A model generated the notes under the pieces. The model had not been told where the DNA came from. It did not search any database and saw only the letters and a program-made list of their open reading frames with translations. The position numbers and the translations under genes are program-made. From the NCBI RefSeq assembly GCF_013624435.2, contig NZ_CP061768.1:744001-808000 (forward strand): a stretch of DNA of 64,000 nt, in the 5' to 3' direction. Within the stretch, counting starts at the first letter, position 1. Every line of letters begins with the position of its first letter. Source of the DNA: Nocardioides campestrisoli (GTDB lineage Bacteria; Actinomycetota; Actinomycetes; Propionibacteriales; Nocardioidaceae). Shown in pieces: positions 1 to 10,023 of the stretch.

Positions 1-1
1 T

Positions 2-1675
<1,674 letters not shown>

Positions 1676-1727
1676 CGCCGTACGCCGACGTACGCCCGAC
1701 CCCTCGACACGAAAGCAAGGAGAGCAC

Positions 1728-2969
1728 ATGAGCGCCCTCGCAGAATCCACGCGGACCCACGAGGAGGGCCGCCGGCTCGTCGCCGAGACGGCCGAGCGCG
1801 TGCTCGCCGAACATCCCGTGGCTACCACGGGGATCCGTGAGCTCCTCGGGGCGATCTTCGACGCGGGTCTCGCCTGGGTGCACTTCCCGGTCGGGCACGG
1901 CGGGCTCGGCGTGGACGCCGGCCTCCAGGAGGTCGCCAACCGGATCTTCGGCGACGCCGGGGTGCCGCACGTCTTCGAGCTCAACCCGATGGGATACGGC
2001 ATGGCCGGCCCGACGATCGCCCACCACGGAAGCGACGAGCTACGAACTGCGCTGCTGCGCCCGCTGTTCACCTGCGAGCACCTGTGGTGCCAGCTCTTCA
2101 GCGAGCCGGGCGCAGGCTCCGACCTCGCCGGCCTCGCCACCCGCGCGGTCAAGGACGGCGACGAGTGGGTGGTCGACGGGCAGAAGGTGTGGACCAGCCT
2201 CGGCCACGTCGCGCGCTGGGCCATGCTGCTCGCCCGGACCGACCCCGGGGCCGCGAAGCACCAGGGACTCACCTACTTCGTCGTGGACATGACCTCGCCC
2301 GGAGTCAGTGTTCGCCCGCTGCGGCAGATGACCGGGGAGGCCGAGTTCAACGAGGTCTTCCTCGAGGGCGTCCGGATCCCCGACTCCCAGCGCCTCGGCG
2401 ACGTCGGCGCGGGCTGGTCGGTGGCGATGACCACGCTGATGAATGAGCGCAACGCGATCGGCGGCGGCTCGAGCGTCCGCAACGACGGCCCGATCGGCAC
2501 GGCGCTGTCACTGTGGCGCGACCGGCCGGACCTGCGTACCCCCGCCCTCGAGGAGCGACTGGTCGCGCTGTTCCGCCGGGCAGACGCCGCCCGTCTCACC
2601 GGCGACCGCCAGCGAGTAGAACGCGGCCACGCCCCGATCGGTCCCGAGGGGTCAGCGGCCAAGCTGGTCTGGGCCGAGCTGGGTCAGGCAGTCATGGACT
2701 TCTGCATGGATCTGCTGGGCCCCGAGGCCGGCACCTACTCCGGCTACGACCTGGTGCGTGAGCACGAGGACGTCGGCGACGGCGTCATCCGGTGGGCGGT
2801 CACCTCGTCGTACGACGACGTCCAACGCGCGTGGCTGCGCAGCCGCGCCTACACGATCGAGGGTGGCACCTCCGACGTGCTGCGCAACATCATCGGCGAG
2901 CGGCTCCTCGGCCTCCCGGGCGACCTGCGGGCGGACCGTGGGCCCTGGAGCCAGGTCCCCCGGGGTTGA
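1728..2969 (+). CDS. Acyl-CoA dehydrogenase (FadE-like)
   Basis: FAD-dependent alpha,beta-dehydrogenation of an acyl-CoA; 413 aa, full family length. The ATG has an AAGGAGAG site 4 nt upstream. The FAD/substrate segment LFSEPGAGSDLAG lies at about 123-135 and VVDGQKVWTS at 148-157. The C-terminal TIEGGTSDVLRNIIGERLLGLPG carries Glu at the usual catalytic position, so this is a conventional ACAD, unlike the four DGPDE-type ACADs elsewhere in the window. The stop codon overlaps the next crotonase's possible TTG start, indicating translational coupling. The substrate cannot be read from sequence. Confidence 0.93.
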   Translation: MSALAESTRTHEEGRRLVAETAERVLAEHPVATTGIRELLGAIFDAGLAWVHFPVGHGGLGVDAGLQEVANRIFGDAGVPHVFELNPMGYGMAGPTIAHHGSDELRTALLRPLFTCEHLWCQLFSEPGAGSDLAGLATRAVKDGDEWVVDGQKVWTSLGHVARWAMLLARTDPGAAKHQGLTYFVVDMTSPGVSVRPLRQMTGEAEFNEVFLEGVRIPDSQRLGDVGAGWSVAMTTLMNERNAIGGGSSVRNDGPIGTALSLWRDRPDLRTPALEERLVALFRRADAARLTGDRQRVERGHAPIGPEGSAAKLVWAELGQAVMDFCMDLLGPEAGTYSGYDLVREHEDVGDGVIRWAVTSSYDDVQRAWLRSRAYTIEGGTSDVLRNIIGERLLGLPGDLRADRGPWSQVPRG

Positions 2970-2974
2970 CCGCC

Positions 2975-3787
2975 GTGGGCGACCAGTCGAAGGACCTCGT
3001 CGTCGTCGAGGTCAGGGACGGCGTGGCGGACGTCCGCCTCAACCGCCCCGAGAAGCTCAACGCGCTCGGGCCGGGGACGATGCGGGCACTCGTCGACGTG
3101 GGGCAGCGGTTAGCGGCCGCCCCGCCCGAGGAGGTGGGCGCCGTCGTCCTCAGCGGCGAGGGCCGCGCCTTCAGCGCGGGCCTCGACTTCGCCGAGTTCG
3201 AGAAGATGAGTGAGCAGGACTCCTCGGACCTTCTCGCCCACGACGGCCCCCCTGTGGGGGTCGCCGAGGCGCTCGGGCAGCAGGCGGTCCACGTGTGGTC
3301 GCTGGTGGGCGCGCCCGTGATCGCCGCAGTCCACGGCGTGGCCTTCGGAGGTGGGCTCCAGGTGGCCCTCGGCGCTGACCTGCGGCTCGCCGCCCCCGAC
3401 GCCCGGTTCTCCGTCACGGAGGTCCTGTGGGGCCTGGTGCCCGACATGATGGGAACCCAGGTGCTCCCCGGCCTCGTAGGTCGAGACGTGGCGCTCGAGC
3501 TGGCGCTCACAGGCCGCACCTTCGGGGCCGAGGAGGCCGACCGGATCGGGCTCGTCACCCGCCTTGCGGACGACCCTCGCGAGGCCGCGCTCGCGCTGGC
3601 CGCTGAGGTCGCCGGGCACAGTCGCGGCGCCACCCGGGGGATCAAGCGCCTCGTCGGTCTCGCCTCCGGGCCGCTCGAGGAAGGCCTGCACGCGGAGCAG
3701 GACGTCATCGGTGCGCTCATGGGCGGCGAGGAGCAGCTCGCAGCCGTCGCCAGGCGGATGGAGTCGCTGGGGCGCTCCGCCCGCTGA
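2975..3787 (+). CDS. Enoyl-CoA hydratase/isomerase family protein
   Basis: Crotonase-fold protein of about 270 aa. The start is ambiguous: GTG at 2975 is chosen, but a TTG at 2966 overlapping the ACAD stop would add three residues. The first oxyanion segment is GRAFSAGLDF and the second is GVAFGGGLQVALGADLRLA. SVTEVLWG supplies one acidic residue and LVPDMMG places Asp where the second catalytic Glu normally lies. It is the last gene of the 1-3787 cluster (crotonase, NMO, ACAD, crotonase) and is followed by a strong terminator palindrome. Hydration or isomerisation of an unsaturated acyl-CoA is likely; the substrate is unknown. Confidence 0.9.
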   Translation: MGDQSKDLVVVEVRDGVADVRLNRPEKLNALGPGTMRALVDVGQRLAAAPPEEVGAVVLSGEGRAFSAGLDFAEFEKMSEQDSSDLLAHDGPPVGVAEALGQQAVHVWSLVGAPVIAAVHGVAFGGGLQVALGADLRLAAPDARFSVTEVLWGLVPDMMGTQVLPGLVGRDVALELALTGRTFGAEEADRIGLVTRLADDPREAALALAAEVAGHSRGATRGIKRLVGLASGPLEEGLHAEQDVIGALMGGEEQLAAVARRMESLGRSAR

Positions 3788-3855
3788 CGCACCGCCTGGA
3801 CGGCGTACGCCGTCCCGTCGGCACTCCGCAAGCACACCCCACACATCCCGAACAA

Positions 3856-3895
3856 CGCAGCAGGGCCCGGGCCGATCGGCCCGGGCCCTGCTGCG
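3856..3895. terminator. 40-bp perfect palindrome, bidirectional terminator
   Basis: Two 20-base arms with no unpaired spacer; in RNA the GATC at the centre forms the loop. The core is CAGGGCCCGGGCC. It lies between the convergent ends of the crotonase (3787) and the ligase (3904), so it can terminate both transcripts. There is no U-tract, as is common in actinobacteria. Confidence 0.85.
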
Positions 3896-3903
3896 TGCGT
3901 GGC

Positions 3904-5508
3904 TCAGCCGGCGGTGCTGCCGGCCTCCTCCCGCTGCGCGACGACCATCTGGCGCAGCGGGGGCTTGGTGATCTTGCCCGACGCGTTGCGCGGCAGCTCG
4001 GCGAGCACCACGACCTGGGTCGGCTTCTTGTACGAGGCGAGGCGCTCGGCGCAGAAGCGGATCAGGTCCTCCTCGACGGGCGGGTCGGCCGGGTCGTGGG
4101 GCACCACGATCGCCACCGGGGTCTCGCCCCACTTGGGGTGCGGGGCTCCGACCAGGGCCACCTCCTTGACTTTCGGGTGGTCGGCGACGACCGCCTCCAC
4201 CTCGGCGCTGTAGATATTCTCGCCGCCGGAGATGATCATGTCCTTGAGCCGGTCGACGACGAAGTAGAAACCGTCCTCGTCGACCCGGACCAGGTCGCCC
4301 GAGTGGAACCAGCCGCCCCGGAAGGCATCCGCCGTGGCCTCCGGGTTCTGCCAGTAGCCGACCATCGTCTGCGGACCGCGGTAGACGATCTCGCCGATCT
4401 CGCCGGGCTTCACGTCCTCCATCATCGGGTCGACGACGCGCACGTCCACGAGCGGAACGGGCCGGCCGACGGAGCCGATCTTGCGGATCGCGTCCTCCCC
4501 GGTGAGCACGGTGGTGACCGGCGCCATCTCGGTCTGGCCGAAGGTGCAGACGTTGTCCACGCCGGGGAACGCCTCCGCCATCGCGCGCAGGACCGAGGGG
4601 GTCGCCGGGGCGGCACCCCACGCCAGGTTGCGCAGGTGGAGCGTGCGCTCCCTGAGCGTCGGGCTGGCGCACACCGCCTGCCACTGGGTGGGGACGAGGA
4701 AGGCGTTGGTGGCCTTCTCGGACTCAATGAGGTCGAGGAAGGCCTCGGCGTCGAACGAGCCGGTCGGCGTGATCACCGAGGTGTAGCCGAGGATCAGGTT
4801 CGGCACGAGGGCGCCGACGGCGGCGATGTGGAACATCGGCGAGGTGACGGCGCCGATCTCGTCCTCCCGGAAGAGCCGGAATGCCTGGACGAGGGTGAGG
4901 GTCTGGCCCAGCAGGTTCTCGTAGGTGAGCATGGCGCCCTTGGGCAGCCCCGTCGTCCCGGACGTGTACATGATCAGCGCGCAGGCCGACAGGTCCTGCG
5001 GGCCGTCGCCCGGGAGCGGCTCGGAAGCGGCGAGCACGTCGTCGTAGGCCTCGGCGCCACGGCCGGCGCCGGCTGGGTCCCCGGCGACGACGAGGCAGGG
5101 GAGCGAGTCCTCCTTGCCCGCCCGGACCTTGGCGACCAGCGAGGTGAGCGACTCCTCGACCACCACGGCGCAGGAGCCGGAGTTCTCCGACAGGAAGGCG
5201 ACCTCGTCGGCGACCAGGCGGAAGTTCACCGGGACCGCGATGGCCCCCAGTCGGTTGATCGCCACCAGGGACTCGACGAACTCGGGCCGGTTGGTGAGCA
5301 GCACCAGGACCCGGTCGCCGGCACCCACGCCCCGCGCCTGCAGGGCCGTCGAGAGCCGGCGGGTGCGTTCGTCGAGCTGCGCCCAGGTGGTGGACTCGCC
5401 GCGGAAGCGCAGGGCGGCCTGGTCGGGGCGGCTCCTGGCGTGCTTGCTGACCTGGTCGACCCAGGTGAGCCTGGTGTGCGGCGTGGGGGTCGAGGACTGC
5501 GTGTGCAT
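3904..5508 (-). CDS. AMP-forming acyl-CoA synthetase
   Basis: ATP-dependent CoA ligase activating a carboxylic acid through an acyl-AMP; 534 aa. The ATG is preceded by GAGGAA; an upstream in-frame extension has shadow-like composition and was dropped. The P-loop YTSGTTGLPKG is at about 181-191, the hinge and RLKDMIISGGENIYS segment at about 410-430, and the C-terminal catalytic lysine motif PRNASGKITK near 510. It is the third gene of a minus-strand unit behind an APH-fold kinase and a DUF6285-like protein. The P. putida lva operon similarly includes a CoA ligase (LvaE) beside LvaA and LvaB. It probably supplies the CoA thioester used by the kinase. Chain-length preference is unknown. Confidence 0.92.
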   Translation of the reverse strand: MHTQSSTPTPHTRLTWVDQVSKHARSRPDQAALRFRGESTTWAQLDERTRRLSTALQARGVGAGDRVLVLLTNRPEFVESLVAINRLGAIAVPVNFRLVADEVAFLSENSGSCAVVVEESLTSLVAKVRAGKEDSLPCLVVAGDPAGAGRGAEAYDDVLAASEPLPGDGPQDLSACALIMYTSGTTGLPKGAMLTYENLLGQTLTLVQAFRLFREDEIGAVTSPMFHIAAVGALVPNLILGYTSVITPTGSFDAEAFLDLIESEKATNAFLVPTQWQAVCASPTLRERTLHLRNLAWGAAPATPSVLRAMAEAFPGVDNVCTFGQTEMAPVTTVLTGEDAIRKIGSVGRPVPLVDVRVVDPMMEDVKPGEIGEIVYRGPQTMVGYWQNPEATADAFRGGWFHSGDLVRVDEDGFYFVVDRLKDMIISGGENIYSAEVEAVVADHPKVKEVALVGAPHPKWGETPVAIVVPHDPADPPVEEDLIRFCAERLASYKKPTQVVVLAELPRNASGKITKPPLRQMVVAQREEAGSTAG

Positions 5509-5536
5509 CGGTGTTCCTCCCGGAGGTGTACGGCGG

Positions 5537-5911
5537 TCAGCGGGTGACGGCGGCGCGCGGGTCGTCGGCCACGTCGTCGTCGAGGTAGGCGGGGTTGGCG
5601 ACCAGGAGCCGGTCATCGGTGGTCGTCCAGAGGGCGGCGACCAGGTCGGGGTCGTCGGGTCCGAGCTCGCCGGACCGGACGCGGAGGGCGAGCTCGTGCT
5701 CGTCGGCGACGTCGAGACGCCCCAGCCACTCGGCCAGCCGGGCCTCGCCCTCGGGGCTCTGCTCGAGCTCGCGGCCGAGCACGTCGAGGAGGTTGGCGGC
5801 GACCCGCGCGTGGAACGAGAGGGCTCCCTCGGTCGAGGGCATCACCTCGTCGCGCAGGAACTCGCAGACCGCGGTGACGATCTCGCGGGCGTCAGGGAAG
5901 GTGTGCAGCAT
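5537..5911 (-). CDS. DUF6285-like small protein (LvaB-like partner of the kinase)
   Basis: Small soluble protein of 124 aa, largely helical and acidic, with no signal or membrane segment. The N-terminal pattern (a VCEFLRDEVMP segment followed by SFHARVAANLLDVLGREL) matches my recollection of DUF6285, a family that follows APH-fold kinases in acyl-CoA gene clusters. In P. putida the small LvaB protein is required for activity of the LvaA kinase; equating DUF6285 with LvaB is from memory. Its ATG overlaps the kinase TGA (TGATG), so the two are translationally coupled and probably work as a complex. There is no catalytic motif, so a structural or activating role is more likely than an enzymatic one. 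Confidence 0.75.
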   Translation of the reverse strand: MLHTFPDAREIVTAVCEFLRDEVMPSTEGALSFHARVAANLLDVLGRELEQSPEGEARLAEWLGRLDVADEHELALRVRSGELGPDDPDLVAALWTTTDDRLLVANPAYLDDDVADDPRAAVTR

Positions 5912-6942
5912 CAGCGGCTCCTGGTTGTGGCGGTGCGCGGGTGCAGCATGCGCAGGAGGTCGTGCTCCTGCTCCGCCGTCCGCCGCCCGATGGCGGCCAG
6001 CTCGACGGACCGGCTCGCCCCGGTGAAGTGCCGGTTGGCCTGCACGAGGCAGCCGATGGCCCACGAGAGCGTGCCGGCCACCTGCCACCAGAAGACGACC
6101 TCGGGCTCGGGACGCAGGCCCCCCGCCTCTTCGTAGGCGTCGAAGAGCTCGTCGAAGCCGCCGACGCCGGCCACAGGGCGGGGGCCGCCGAAGCGCCAGG
6201 CACGGATGGACAGGTAGCCGAGATCCTCCATCGGGTCTCCGACGTGCACCAGCTCCCAGTCGAGCACGGCGGCCAGGCCCCGCTCGTCGACGATCACGTT
6301 CCCCAGCCGATAGTCGCCGTGGACCAGGACCGGCTCGAGGGTGGGCGGTGGCCGGTGCGCCTCCAGCCAGCGGAAGGCCAGCTCGACCACCGGGCGCAGC
6401 ACCCCCGTGGAGGCGTACCTGGCACGCAGCTCCTCCAGGACGTCGTGCGCCGGGAGCCCGGCGACCTCCTCGGCGGGGACCTGGTGGATGGCGGCCGCGG
6501 CACGGCCCAGGTCGACCGCAAGACGCGAGCGGGCGACGGCGTACCGGTCGTCGCGCAGGATCTTGCGGGCGATCGTCTCGCCCGGCACGAAAGTCATCAG
6601 CAGGTAGGGGGCACCCAGCACGTCCGTGTCGGTGCCCGCGTCGACGAGGTCGGGGCCGGGGACGCCGTGTCGCCGGGCGGCCCGCAACGCGATCGCCTCG
6701 CGGGCCATCTCCTCAGGGCGCGGCTCGGTGGGCGGGTCGCGGCGGAGCACGAGGCCCTGCTCCTCGCCGTCGGCGGAGCGCACGGTGAGCGCCCAGGTCT
6801 GCCGGCTCGCCCCGCCGGAGACGCGGCGTAGGCCGGTCACCCGGTGACCGACGCCGAGCAAGGCGTCGAGGCGGTCCTCGAGCCGGGTGACGAGGTCGAG
6901 GGCGGGTCCTTCGTGCAGGGAGGTGGAAGCCGTGGTGTCCAA
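5911..6942 (-). CDS. APH-fold phosphotransferase, candidate 4-hydroxyacyl-CoA kinase (LvaA-like)
   Basis: Aminoglycoside-phosphotransferase-fold kinase of about 343 aa. The TTG at 6942 is chosen from family length and a GAGAG upstream; a longer ATG form would add poorly conserved residues. It shows GGASRQTW (43-50, glycine-rich loop), HGDYRLGN (208-215, catalytic Asp loop) and LDWE (227-230, metal-binding Asp). It belongs with kinases associated with ACADs and fused to ACAD10/11 in vertebrates rather than with drug-resistance enzymes. Expected role: phosphorylation of a hydroxyl on an acyl-CoA. It is coupled to the DUF6285-like gene and ligase downstream and is divergent from a Liv-type transporter that may import the substrate. 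Confidence 0.82.
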   Translation of the reverse strand: MDTTASTSLHEGPALDLVTRLEDRLDALLGVGHRVTGLRRVSGGASRQTWALTVRSADGEEQGLVLRRDPPTEPRPEEMAREAIALRAARRHGVPGPDLVDAGTDTDVLGAPYLLMTFVPGETIARKILRDDRYAVARSRLAVDLGRAAAAIHQVPAEEVAGLPAHDVLEELRARYASTGVLRPVVELAFRWLEAHRPPPTLEPVLVHGDYRLGNVIVDERGLAAVLDWELVHVGDPMEDLGYLSIRAWRFGGPRPVAGVGGFDELFDAYEEAGGLRPEPEVVFWWQVAGTLSWAIGCLVQANRHFTGASRSVELAAIGRRTAEQEHDLLRMLHPRTATTRSR

Positions 6943-7076
6943 CGGGGCAACTCTCGTCAGGCGGGGCGCTGCAGGCGTTCCCGACGCCGATGGGTCAGGG
7001 TTGTCACAGTAATGGAGCGAGCGTGCGCTCGGAAGGCTAAACCCCATGCTGAATGTTTTCGTGAACTGGCTCACAC

Positions 7077-7090
7077 TTTTGCCGGCAAAA
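7077..7090. promoter_or_regulatory. Perfect 14-bp palindrome TTTTGCCGGCAAAA
   Basis: Symmetric site in the divergent region between the kinase operon and the ABC operon, just upstream of a TTGACG hexamer at 7094. Position and perfect symmetry suggest a dimeric regulator site. Its protein is unknown. Confidence 0.45.
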
Positions 7091-7093
7091 CCC

Positions 7094-7137
7094 TTGACGG
7101 GTGGGGGAGTGAGCGTGTTCGCTGTAGAGCGATCGAT
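7094..7137 (+). promoter_or_regulatory. Putative promoter and operator of the first Liv ABC operon
   Basis: TTGACG (7094-7099), 18-bp spacer, weak -10 TTCGCT (7118-7123), then AGCGATCGAT (7128-7137), a one-mismatch copy of the ARCGNNCGYT palindrome. This mirrors clearer promoters at 27248 and 56797. The weak -10 makes it tentative. The leader to the ATG at 7224 is about 90 nt. Confidence 0.4.
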
Positions 7138-7223
7138 CGGTATTTAGTGAACTTCACCTGATCGACGCGAAGTGAGCTCCACACCGACAAGCGGTGTTGG
7201 ACCGACGTTCTCCCGGAGGCATC

Positions 7224-8459
7224 ATGAAGCGCCGTCTTTCCGCCCTCGCCGTTTGTGGCGCCCTGGTCCTGTCCGCGTCCGCGTGCGGCGGCCGTGACGA
7301 CTCGAGCGCCTCGGGCGCCGGTGGCTGCGACACCGGCATCACCGACTCCACCATCAAGATCGGCTCGAGTCTCCCGATGTCGGGCGCGGCCGCCGTCTAC
7401 GGCGCGATCGCCCGGGCCAGCGACGCCTACTTCGACGACATCAACGCCGCCGGCGGCGTGAAGATGGGCGACGGCAAGACCCGGAAGGTCGAGTACAAGG
7501 CGATGGACGACGCCTACGACCCGGCGCGCACCGTCAGCAACACGCGGAGCCTCGTCGAGGAGGACGGCGTCTTCGCGATGATGAACGTGCTCGGCACGTC
7601 CCCCAACCTCGCGATCAGCGACTACATGCAGGGCGAGGGCATCCCCAACCTCTTCTCGATGACCGGCACCGACGAGTTCCTCGACCAGGACGAGAACTGG
7701 TCGATGGCCTTCCTCCCGCAGTACGAGTTCGAGGCCAAGGTGATGGCCGACTACGTGCGGGAGAACGCTCCCGGCGCCAAGGTCGGGATCCTCTACCAGA
7801 ACGACGGCTTCGGGAAGGGCATGGTCGACAACTTCGAGGAGGAGTTCGAGGACTCCGACATCGAGATCGTCAGCACCCAGGCCTACGAGCAGTCCGGCGG
7901 CTCGGCCGACTCGCAGGTGGTCAACCTCGCCTCGTCGAAGGCTGACGTCTGGCTCAACTACGCGACGGGCACCTTCATGACCCAGTCGCTGAAGAAGGCC
8001 AACGAGATCGGTTGGAAGCCGCTGACGCTGGTCACCTCCGGCACCAACCACGCCAAGAACATCATGCAGCCCGCGGGCGCCGGGGCGAACGACGCGGTCT
8101 CGTTCACCTGGCTCAAGGACGTCTCCGACCCGAGCTGGGTGGGCGACGAGGGCATGAAGGCGTGGATGGAGTTCGCCGAGAAGCACGGGTCCGACGTCGA
8201 GGCCGCCGACTCCACGGCCGCCAACGGCTACACCACGGCCCAGATCATGGTCGCGGTCCTCGAGAACATGGACGGCTGCACCCGGGAGGACATGCTCGAG
8301 AGCGCGCAGAGCCTCGAGGGCGTCGCCCCCGATCTCTTCCTCCCGGAGGTCACGGTCAAGACCTCCGGGGACTACCCGTACTTCACCACCCAGGTGCAGA
8401 TGATGGAGTTCGACGGCGAGACCTGGCAGCTCATCGGCGACGTCATGGAGCGTGAGTGA
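7224..8459 (+). CDS. ABC transporter substrate-binding lipoprotein (Leu/Ile/Val-binding family)
   Basis: Periplasmic-binding-protein type I fold, 411 aa, tethered outside the membrane. The ATG follows a CCGGAGG site. A lipoprotein signal is clear: KRR, a hydrophobic stretch, then ASAC with the lipidated Cys21. The mature part opens with an IKIGSSLPMSG segment typical of branched-chain amino-acid binding proteins, but family members also bind aromatic and aliphatic acids and amides. It is first in a five-gene operon (binding protein, two ATPases, two permeases). Given the surrounding CoA genes it more likely captures an organic acid than an amino acid; that is inference. Confidence 0.93.
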   Translation: MKRRLSALAVCGALVLSASACGGRDDSSASGAGGCDTGITDSTIKIGSSLPMSGAAAVYGAIARASDAYFDDINAAGGVKMGDGKTRKVEYKAMDDAYDPARTVSNTRSLVEEDGVFAMMNVLGTSPNLAISDYMQGEGIPNLFSMTGTDEFLDQDENWSMAFLPQYEFEAKVMADYVRENAPGAKVGILYQNDGFGKGMVDNFEEEFEDSDIEIVSTQAYEQSGGSADSQVVNLASSKADVWLNYATGTFMTQSLKKANEIGWKPLTLVTSGTNHAKNIMQPAGAGANDAVSFTWLKDVSDPSWVGDEGMKAWMEFAEKHGSDVEAADSTAANGYTTAQIMVAVLENMDGCTREDMLESAQSLEGVAPDLFLPEVTVKTSGDYPYFTTQVQMMEFDGETWQLIGDVMERE

Positions 8460-8462
8460 CCG

Positions 8463-9260
8463 ATGGCTGAGTCCACGACCTCCGTGGGGTCGTCGGAGCC
8501 GTTCCTCTCGGTCCGCGACGTCCACCTCCGGTTCGGCGGGGTGACGGCGCTGGACGGTCCCTCCTTCGACCTCCGGCGCGGCGAGATCTGCGGGTTGATG
8601 GGGCCGAACGGCGCCGGCAAGACCACGCTGTTCAACTGCATCAGCCGGCTCTACCAGCCGGACTCCGGGTCGATCACGCTGTCCGGCGTCGACCTGCTCG
8701 GGCTCCGGACCGAGCAGATCGCGTCGGTCGGGATCGCGCGGACCTTCCAGAACCTGGGCCTCTTCGGCTCCATGACGGTGCTGGAGAACGTCCTGGCCGG
8801 TGGCTACCACCGGACCAGGTCCGGGTTCGCCGCCAGCGCGCTGGGCCTGCCGCCGGTCCGCAAGGAGGAGCGCAGGGAGATCGCGACCGCCCGCGAGCTG
8901 CTGGACGACCTGGGTCTCACCCAGGTCGCCGGCAAGCTCGCGGCGGGGCTGCCCTACGGCACCCTCAAGCGGGTCGAGCTCGCCCGGGCGCTCATGGCGG
9001 CTCCCGAGCTGCTGATGCTCGACGAGCCGGCCAACGGCCTGATCCACGAGGAGGTGCTCGAGCTCGCCGGCACGATCCGGCGGCTGTGCGACGAGCGCGG
9101 CCTCTCGGTGCTCCTCGTCGAACACCACATGGCCATGGTCATGAGCGTCTCCGACCAGGTCGTCGTCCTGAACCTGGGGCGCAAGATCGCCGACGGCAAG
9201 CCAGACGTGGTCCGGGCCGACTCCGCCGTCATCGAGGCATACCTGGGAGGTGTCGCATGA
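8463..9260 (+). CDS. Liv-type ABC transporter ATP-binding protein (LivG family)
   Basis: Cytoplasmic nucleotide-binding subunit, 265 aa. Walker A GPNGAGKT is at 47-54, the signature region LPYGTLKR at 163-170 (the usual divergent LivG form of LSGGQ), Walker B LLMLDEP at 183-189 and the switch His at 221. It starts 3 nt after the binding-protein stop. Its last bases overlap the ATG of the second ATPase (ATGA), so both are translated in a coupled way and probably form the ATPase heterodimer. Confidence 0.94.
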   Translation: MAESTTSVGSSEPFLSVRDVHLRFGGVTALDGPSFDLRRGEICGLMGPNGAGKTTLFNCISRLYQPDSGSITLSGVDLLGLRTEQIASVGIARTFQNLGLFGSMTVLENVLAGGYHRTRSGFAASALGLPPVRKEERREIATARELLDDLGLTQVAGKLAAGLPYGTLKRVELARALMAAPELLMLDEPANGLIHEEVLELAGTIRRLCDERGLSVLLVEHHMAMVMSVSDQVVVLNLGRKIADGKPDVVRADSAVIEAYLGGVA

Positions 9261-9967
9261 GCGCGTTGCTCGAGGTCGAGGGCCTGCACGCCGGCTACGG
9301 GCCGGTGGTGGTGCTGCGCGACATCAGCCTCACCGTCGAGCACGGTCAGGTGGCGGTCGTCCTCGGCGCCAACGGTGCCGGCAAGACCACCCTGCTGCGT
9401 GCCCTCTCGGGCATCATCAAGGGCCGCGGTCGCGTCTCGCTCGACGGCAAGCAGCTGCTCGGCCTGCCGAGCGAGAAGATCGCCTCCCTCGGGGTCTCGC
9501 ACGTGCCCCAGGGCCGCGGGACGTTCGCCAACATGACGGTCGAGGAGAACCTGCGCATCGGCGCCCACCTGCTCCAGGGCGGGGACGAGCGGGCGGAGAT
9601 CGACAAGTGGTACGCGATCTTCCCCCGGCTCGGCGACCGGAGCTCCCAGCAGGCCGGCAGCCTCAGCGGCGGCGAGCAGCAGATGCTCGCCGTGGCGCGG
9701 GCCCTGATGCCCGGCCCGCGGCTGCTGCTGCTCGACGAGCCCTCCCTGGGCCTGGCCCCCAACACGACGCGGGACCTCTTCGACTCGCTGGGACGGATCA
9801 ACGTCGAGACGGGGACGGCGATGCTCATCGTCGAGCAGAACGCACACCTCGCGCTCGAGATCGGGAGCAGGGCGATGCTGCTGGAGGCGGGCCGCCTGGT
9901 CTCCTCCGGCACCGCCCAGGAGCTCCGTGACAACGACGACATCCGGCGCGCCTACCTCGGCTACTGA
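9257..9967 (+). CDS. Liv-type ABC transporter ATP-binding protein (LivF family)
   Basis: Second nucleotide-binding subunit, 236 aa, which is the short LivF length. Walker A GANGAGKT is at 37-44, canonical signature LSGGEQQ at 136-142 and Walker B LLLLDEP at 156-162. It overlaps the preceding ATPase by 4 nt. A GC-rich hairpin (9971-9998) separates it from the permease genes. It works with the neighbouring LivG, LivH and LivM homologues. Confidence 0.94.
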   Translation: MSALLEVEGLHAGYGPVVVLRDISLTVEHGQVAVVLGANGAGKTTLLRALSGIIKGRGRVSLDGKQLLGLPSEKIASLGVSHVPQGRGTFANMTVEENLRIGAHLLQGGDERAEIDKWYAIFPRLGDRSSQQAGSLSGGEQQMLAVARALMPGPRLLLLDEPSLGLAPNTTRDLFDSLGRINVETGTAMLIVEQNAHLALEIGSRAMLLEAGRLVSSGTAQELRDNDDIRRAYLGY

Positions 9968-9970
9968 GGC

Positions 9971-9998
9971 CGTCGGGGTGCCGCCCCGCGCCCCGACG
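9971..9998 (+). terminator. Intercistronic hairpin between ATPase and permease genes
   Basis: CGTCGGGG (9971-9978) pairs with CCCCGACG (9991-9998) around a 12-nt GC-rich loop, directly after the LivF stop. With no promoter visible after it, it is more likely an attenuator or mRNA-stability element than a full terminator. Confidence 0.45.
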
Positions 9999-10023
9999 AC
10001 CGCCCCCACGAAGGAGTCATGAA

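Noticed and set aside
5911..6942. Aminoglycoside resistance kinase
   Set aside because: The fold is shared, but the operon with a DUF6285-like protein and CoA ligase, plus two sister kinases next to ACADs, points to acyl-CoA metabolism.
7071..9128. A 685-codon minus-strand frame across the binding-protein and ATPase genes
   Set aside because: Composition is shadow-like, and the plus-strand genes carry lipobox and Walker motifs.
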